Source of the DNA: Hymenoscyphus infarciens
Lineage: Eukaryota > Ascomycota > Leotiomycetes > Helotiales > Helotiaceae
Reading direction: 5' to 3'
Assembly: GCA_001414345.1 (NCBI GenBank)
Contig: LLCB01000099.1
Span: 62,001-126,000, forward strand
DNA: 64,000 bases
How positions within the stretch are numbered: the stretch's first letter is position 1; every line of letters starts with the position of its first letter. The notes under the pieces were generated by a model. The model saw nothing but the letters and a program-made list of their open reading frames with translations. It had not been told where the DNA came from and searched no databases. Positions 58,501 to 64,000 of the stretch are shown here, in pieces. The translations under genes were made by a program, and so were the position numbers.

Positions 58501-59650
58501 TTACTATTTACTATTTTTAAGTAGAGATTTATCTAAAAAGAGTAAATTATATATAAGTAGTATTTCTATTAGAAATAAATTAATTAAGTAGTATTTATAT
58601 TAATTACTATTACTTTTATAATATTAAGAAAGTTAGTAAATTTATATAATTTTCTTATAAGTACCTCTTTATTATAATATAGAGTAGTAAGCTTAATACT
58701 ATCTAAGAGTATTAAGTTAAAAGTAAAAGTAGTTTTAGAAAAGTAAGCTATAATTATAATAGCTAGCTATCTTAAATAGCTAAGATTATATATTATATAC
58801 TATATATATAAGGTTTTAGTAGTTATTCTTTTATATTATCTAATTTAGAAAGCTTTAAGACTTTAGGTTTTAGATGTTTTAACCTCTTTTTATACTATCT
58901 AAACCTCTTATATATAGCTATCTACTCTTCTATAGTTAGAAAAGGCTAATTTAGTCTTTTCTTCTATATTAGTACCTAGTATTCACTCTTTTAAATATAC
59001 TCTTATATGTCTCTTTTAAGTATATTTCGTATTATTATAATAATAGTAATATAATCTAGCTTATGATTTCTAGTCTAGCTATTAGTAATTAAGAAAATTC
59101 TATTCTTTATATTAAACCTCTAAAGTAGCGTTATCTTTATTATATTAGATATAGAAGTCTTAGATTAAAGTTTATTAAGAAATTTAATATATAGAAAGGA
59201 AGAGATAGATAAGAAGGTCTTTAGAAGGTCTTTAGTTTTAGACTACTTAATAATCTTAAAGAAGAGATTATTCTTAAGAATAAAGTTAAGCTAGAGAAGC
59301 TTAAACTTCTTCTTATATAATTTTCAGACTACAGATATATTAAAGAAGTCTTTTAGTTCTTAAAGCACTTTTTGAGTAAGTTTCATAGCTATAGTAGTAG
59401 TATTCTCTAGTAGTGAAATAGAATAACGTTTTTAGTAATAGAATTTATAGTTTCTAGTTAACTATAAATTCTAACTAATAACCTTCGTAGATCTATCTCT
59501 AAGCTAAGTATAAAGTATTAGTATATATTTCTACTACTCTTATATAATCCCTTAAGTATAAAAAGAGTCTAGCTCTCTCTCTCTTTTACCTCTTAAAGTA
59601 AGAAACCATATAACAAAAACAAGGTTCCAACTAAACTCTCAATTAAAACA
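55501..59650. repeat. 4.1-kb AT-rich, RIP-like island
   Basis: Nearly pure TA-biased sequence with stops in every frame; no gene or clean terminal repeat could be delimited. At about 57598-57770 a unit of about 70 bp around AGCCTTAGTACTTCTAGTAT repeats imperfectly two to three times. The island is the longest gene-free stretch in the window and probably stacks several mutated elements. Confidence 0.7.
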
Positions 59651-60131
59651 AACAAGTAAGTTACGACTCTGAATAAAGATTTTATCTGGAATTACTGTAG
59701 TCTATATTTTTCTCTCTCTAGTTTTTCTATCGCTATTTCTCCGATTACCACGTCGCACTAAAAAAACAACCTTTCCACATATGGTTCCCGTAACCTGGCT
59801 TGGCCCTGGTATCTTAGACGCCTAAAGACCTACTCAAAAACCGCGCTCGCTTCATGGCAACTTTCCCGAGCTGTCTGTCGGCCCCTAAGCGAGCGTAGTC
59901 TCCTCCTGAACACCATTACTATTTTCAGAGCTTTCAGAGCTTTCAGAGCTTTCAGGTAACTAACTAGTAAGCAGCGCCCGCACGATCATTCAAGACATCA
60001 ATCTCAAGAAATCATAACTCATGTACTAATTGCAAACTCACCACGTCTTATGTATTAGGAATGAAAGATCCATGACTAAGAAGTCACTAAACCATCATAA
60101 TATGTACACCGCTCTCCCATTTCCGTAGTCA
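59651..60131. other. 3' flank of the P-type ATPase gene
   Basis: Normal composition. A 9-bp unit (AGCTTTCAG) repeats about three times at 59930-59956. No gene recognised. Confidence 0.45.
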
Positions 60132-63100
60132 TTACCAAGCAGTCTTCCCCACCCAAGTATTCTCCCATTTCCTAACCGCCCATTTTCGTCCCTCATCCAT
60201 GAGCATGATTCCCACTCCGAAAGCCATGGGTAGGAACCAATGTTCCACGGGAACCCCACTAGTACTCAGGGTTTTCTGGAGTTGTGGTATGTAGAGCCAG
60301 AAAACCGCCATGACCAGAGAGAATATGATGGCGGGGAAGATGTAGAGATTTTGGGTGTTCTTGTTGAAGCAAGGTGGATGTTGGAAGATTGATAGTCGAC
60401 GGGTTCGGAGGGAGAGGAGGGTGAACCATTGCCTATTTATTCGTTAGTGTTTATGAGGATGGGAGGGGAGGAGGGGTAGAGGGAGGAACTTACATGACCA
60501 CCAAATTAACAAAGTATATCGAGCTCGCCTCCGCCAATTTCTGATTCGCATATTCTTGTTCGATCGTTGGAGGCAGACTTCCATACTTGAACCATAAATC
60601 TCCAAACCCGATCCCGTTTCGTTGGAGATACCAGTATGCCATCGCGAAACTGGTTAAAGTCTCCATGACACCAATAAATCCATACGCCTGGAGCATCAAC
60701 TGCCAATCCACAAGTCGATCCTTCGTAGGTCTTCTCGGCTTTCTCAACAGCACATCAGCTTCCGGTTTTTCGTAGGCGAGAACCGTAGCTGCTGCGCAAT
60801 CGGTGAAACAGCAGATGATAATCATGAGGAAAGAGGAAAGGACTTGTGGAAGACCGAAGACGACATTCGTCATCACAGGCCAGAATTCGGAGAAAGATCC
60901 CGCGGGAAGGAGGTACGCGATTGTTTTCTTGAGGTTGTCAAAGACAACACGGCCGTACTGAACAGCTTCCACGATTGCGGAGAAAGACTCAAGGAGGACC
61001 ATGTCTGCGGCTTCGATTGCAATGTCGGAGCCTGAACCGAGGGCGATTCCAATATCTGCTGCTTTTAAGGAGGGGGCGTCGTTGACACCATCCCCGGTCA
61101 TGGCCACGATTTCATCTCGGGATTGGAATTCATGTACGATGCGTAGTTTCTGCTCGGGCGTTGTACGGGCAAAGACGATTTCTGTGTATGTTGCTAATTG
61201 ATCCCATTGGTTTTCGTTCAAGGTGATCATTTCGGGACCGCTGATGACGATGGAGGTGTTGTAGGTCTCGCTTTGGGCGTCGATATCGATGGGGTTTTTG
61301 GAGGAGAGTGAGCCCGTGATCGAAGGTGCGTAGTCTCTGGAAAGAGAGGAGATGTCTTTTACTTGGTGTTTGGGGTTGGTGATGATTCCACATTCTGCGG
61401 CGATGGCGTGGGCTGTGAGTGCGAAATCTCCTGTCACCTAAGGATTTTGGTTAGGATGTATACCTTTGGCTTTTTCTGGGCGAGGTAACGTACCATGAAG
61501 ATCCTGATACCAGCTCCTCTCAAAGTTTCAACGACAGAAGGGATTTCGTCTCGTGGTGGATCAACGATACCAACCATTCCAACAAAAATCAAGTCTGTAC
61601 GAGCATGATGCATAACTTCGTCCTCGAAAAGCGCAGAACTTGGGAGTTCCCTAATTTGCTCTTTCAAGACTGTTTTGCGGGCCATGAGAATAACACGTTT
61701 TCCTTGCGAGGACCATGTATTCTTGATCTCTTCGATTCTAGCGAGTGTGGCTGCGTCAAGAACTTGACTTGATCCTTCGGTGGTGGTGTATTTGGTGCAT
61801 CTGCCGATGAGAACATCAGGTGCTCCTTTGATGGTTAACAAGCTATGAAAAATTAGCAAAGGAATTGTTCAAGGATGTGGGGGAAATCTTACGTATCATC
61901 AGGCCGGAAAGTCGTGGCTTCAGTAATAGGCAAAGCAACCTCCAAGCCTTTCTCTTCCACAAGTTGCAAAGTTCTAATCATATACTTGTTCTTGCTGTTA
62001 AAAGCCAACTCGAAAGTTTTCTTCCACATCTGTCGAAGCTCAGTAACAGGACCAAGAGACTCGGAGAATCGGAGGACGGCTTGGTCAGTTGCATCTCCGT
62101 TGATCTTGCGTTGGTGAAGAGGAAGGTGATTTGTAGCAGCATCGAATTCTCCCGAGTTGCAGAGACCGGCGATTGTTCGCAGTTGATCAACAGAATTGAA
62201 ACCTCGGCCTTCTCTGCGTCGTTCCATCATTTCGTCTCTCGTGCATTGTGGATCCATACTTTTGAGACCGATTGAGCATTCCGTGACACACATTTTGTTC
62301 TGATATCTGTTAGCGGAATCTCCCATACCATGCTAATGGCAAACAAACCTTTGTAAGGGTTCCAGTTTTATCCGAGCAGATGACACTAACACTCCCCAAA
62401 GTCTCAACCGTCTTCAACGACTTGCAAAGAATCTTATTCTTCCTCATAAGATTCGCAGTAATAGTCAGCGAAGCAGTAAGCGCAATAGGAAGCCCCTCTG
62501 GAATAAAAGCAATGGCAACGGAAACACAATCCACAATTAAAGTTGGAACATTGATCCAATCTGGGTGTTCCTTTCGAAGGTAAGCAGCCCTACAAAAAAG
62601 AGAATCAGCATCCTGTACGTGGGAAGCCAGTATGCATTCTTATCATACCAAACGATGACGACGATGAGAATCATGAGGAACATGATCGAGCAGATGATTA
62701 TGACGAAGTTGAGGATTTCCCTTTCGAGTGGTGTAAGTCCGGTTTTGGGGGTGTTGGTCATCTTAGCGATTTTTCCAAAGACTGTTGCATCTCCTGTGGA
62801 GACTACGAGACCCATTCCGGAACCAGAGATACAATGTGTGCCTTGCATTCCGATACACTTTGTTTCGAGGTAGTTGCCATCTGTGCTATCGATTGTGCCT
62901 TGTAGTGGAAATGATTCGCCTGATATTGTGTTAATCATTTGGCAGAATATGCTCAGAGCCTTTTAGGGTACTTACCAGTAAGAATGGATCGATCAAATTT
63001 AGCATCCGAAGATATCTCAACAAATCTAACATCAGCAGGCAACTTGTTGCCACTCTTAATAAAAAGAACATCGCCCGGCACAATATCACTAGCAACAACA

Positions 63101-64000
63101 GTAACCTGCTGCCCATCTCTCAACAACAAGCAGCTATCCGGCAACATCGTAGAAATAGAAGCCATCACTCTGGATGAAGACCAATCCTGCCACGCATTGA
63201 AAGCAGCCTGAATGAAGAAAACAGCAAGGAGAACGATAGCAAGAGCCAAATTAGCCTGCGCAGGTGGGTTTCCCAAAGGTTTCCATGAGACAAAGACGAG
63301 GACTGACCCAACCAGGAGGATGGATCCAAAGCCTCTGAAGAAGTAACCGAATATTTGTTGGAAGAAATGGGTAGGTGGTGGTGAGGGGGTATTCTTGCCA
63401 TATTCTGTGAGACGTCGCTTGGCTTGTTCAACAGAGAGACCTTGTTTTGGGGAGCTGGAGAGTCGATTGTATGCTTCATCTGTAGTTATCGTGTGCCATT
63501 CGAGATCCGCGAGTTCTAAAAAGAGTGTAAGCATGAATAGAAAGATTGAACTAATCCAACTCTTATTAAGAACCCTACCTTTGGCAGCAGAATCTTTAGC
63601 CTTTTGTATCTCAGCAGCGCTCTTTTCTTTCGACTCGTCGATCTGATAAGAAACAGTTCTGTATTGAATCGGGAGCGCAGAAGCTGGATCGATGGAACCT
63701 CTTCTGCTATGCACACTGTTTATGGAGATATTCGAAGTGGAGCGATAGAGGACTGGGTGTCTATTGTAGGTATTCAGAGTTAGTTTGCGCCTCACGAACG
63801 GGTTGAAAGTTGGGAGTCTTATTCTCCGGAGAACGAATAGGCGACTTCTGGGATTTCCAGCGTTTTCGAGAAGGCGCGGTAGATGGCTCTCAACGGAACA
63901 ACGAGGGAAAGTGAAAGATGAAATGAAGATAGGCTCCAAATTGTTAACGTACCTTGGGCCAGCTGCTTCCAGATCCACATCGGAAGTAAAGTGAATTCGA
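60132..64000 (-). CDS. P-type IIC cation ATPase (Na+/K+-ATPase alpha-like), 5' end off the window
   Basis: Partial gene; about 1135 aa are visible in nine exons. Exons (minus strand) are 64000-63953, 63886-63579, 63515-62976, 62919-62649, 62589-62349, 62299-61893, 61842-61494, 61437-60494 and 60432-60132, and frames agree across all junctions. Landmarks: LTGESFPLQG, PEGLPIALTASLTI (helix 4), DKTGTLTK with the phosphorylated Asp, KGAPDVLIGRC nucleotide-site lysine, MVGIVDPPRDEI, TGDGVNDAPSLKAADIGIAL, SFSEFWPVMTNVVFGLPQVL and KPEADVLLRKPRRPTKDRLV. The C-terminal helices end in ENTWVGKTAW. Type IIC pumps export Na+ or H+ in exchange for K+; fungal members have no known beta subunit. PEGLP in place of PEGLL is usual in the fungal group. 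No break is visible. Confidence 0.9.

Overview
This window looks like nuclear DNA of a filamentous ascomycete (Pezizomycotina). The basis is: short introns of about 46-126 bp with GTANGT donors and CTAAC/CTAAT branch sites; HET, fungal BTB and 'MGSWDCYCAIC' F-box family genes; siderophore and P-type IIC ATPase transporters; and long TA-dominated islands that look like RIP-mutated repeats. Gene content would suit Leotiomycetes, but that placement is inference. No rRNA, tRNA, CRISPR or bacterial-type operon was seen.

Layout. 1-5.5 kb: a small hypothetical gene, a BTB gene broken by a hAT-like element, and a patch of short inverted-repeat elements in AT-rich DNA. 5.5-18.3 kb: a five-exon MFS transporter (BSC6-like), a decayed HET gene lacking its core, the SAGA subunit Sgf73, and a secreted protein made of five eight-cysteine modules. 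18.3-29 kb: two copies of a TA-flanked inverted-repeat element bracketing an F-box pseudogene and a seven-exon CorA-like membrane protein. 29.2-38.6 kb: the spliceosomal protein Rds3/PHF5A divergent from a pinin-like protein, an epoxide hydrolase, a long-TIR element, and a zinc-knuckle/RGG protein. 38.6-42.8 kb: AT-rich repeats. 42.8-47.1 kb: a siderophore transporter and two small secreted proteins with nearly the same signal peptide. 47.1-49.8 kb: AT-rich repeats with another hAT-like element. 49.8-55.2 kb: a bZIP-like protein, a MOSC-ferredoxin reductase pseudogene, a perfect 37-bp palindrome, and the DEAD-box helicase Rrp3. 55.2-60.1 kb: a gene-free AT-rich island. 60.1-64 kb: a P-type IIC cation ATPase running off the right edge.

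The housekeeping genes (SGF73, PHF5A, pinin, RRP3) are intact. The genes next to repeats (BTB, HET, F-box, MOSC-FNR, the short secreted-protein copy) are broken. This is the two-speed pattern expected when repeat islands decay by RIP. The most unusual intact item is the five-module cysteine protein at 15.4-16.9 kb: every intron is phase 0, and its exons largely coincide with C-x3-C modules. At least seven transposon-derived units with visible termini and target-site duplications were delimited by eye. All exon coordinates are hand-derived from splice motifs and checked only by reading-frame arithmetic.
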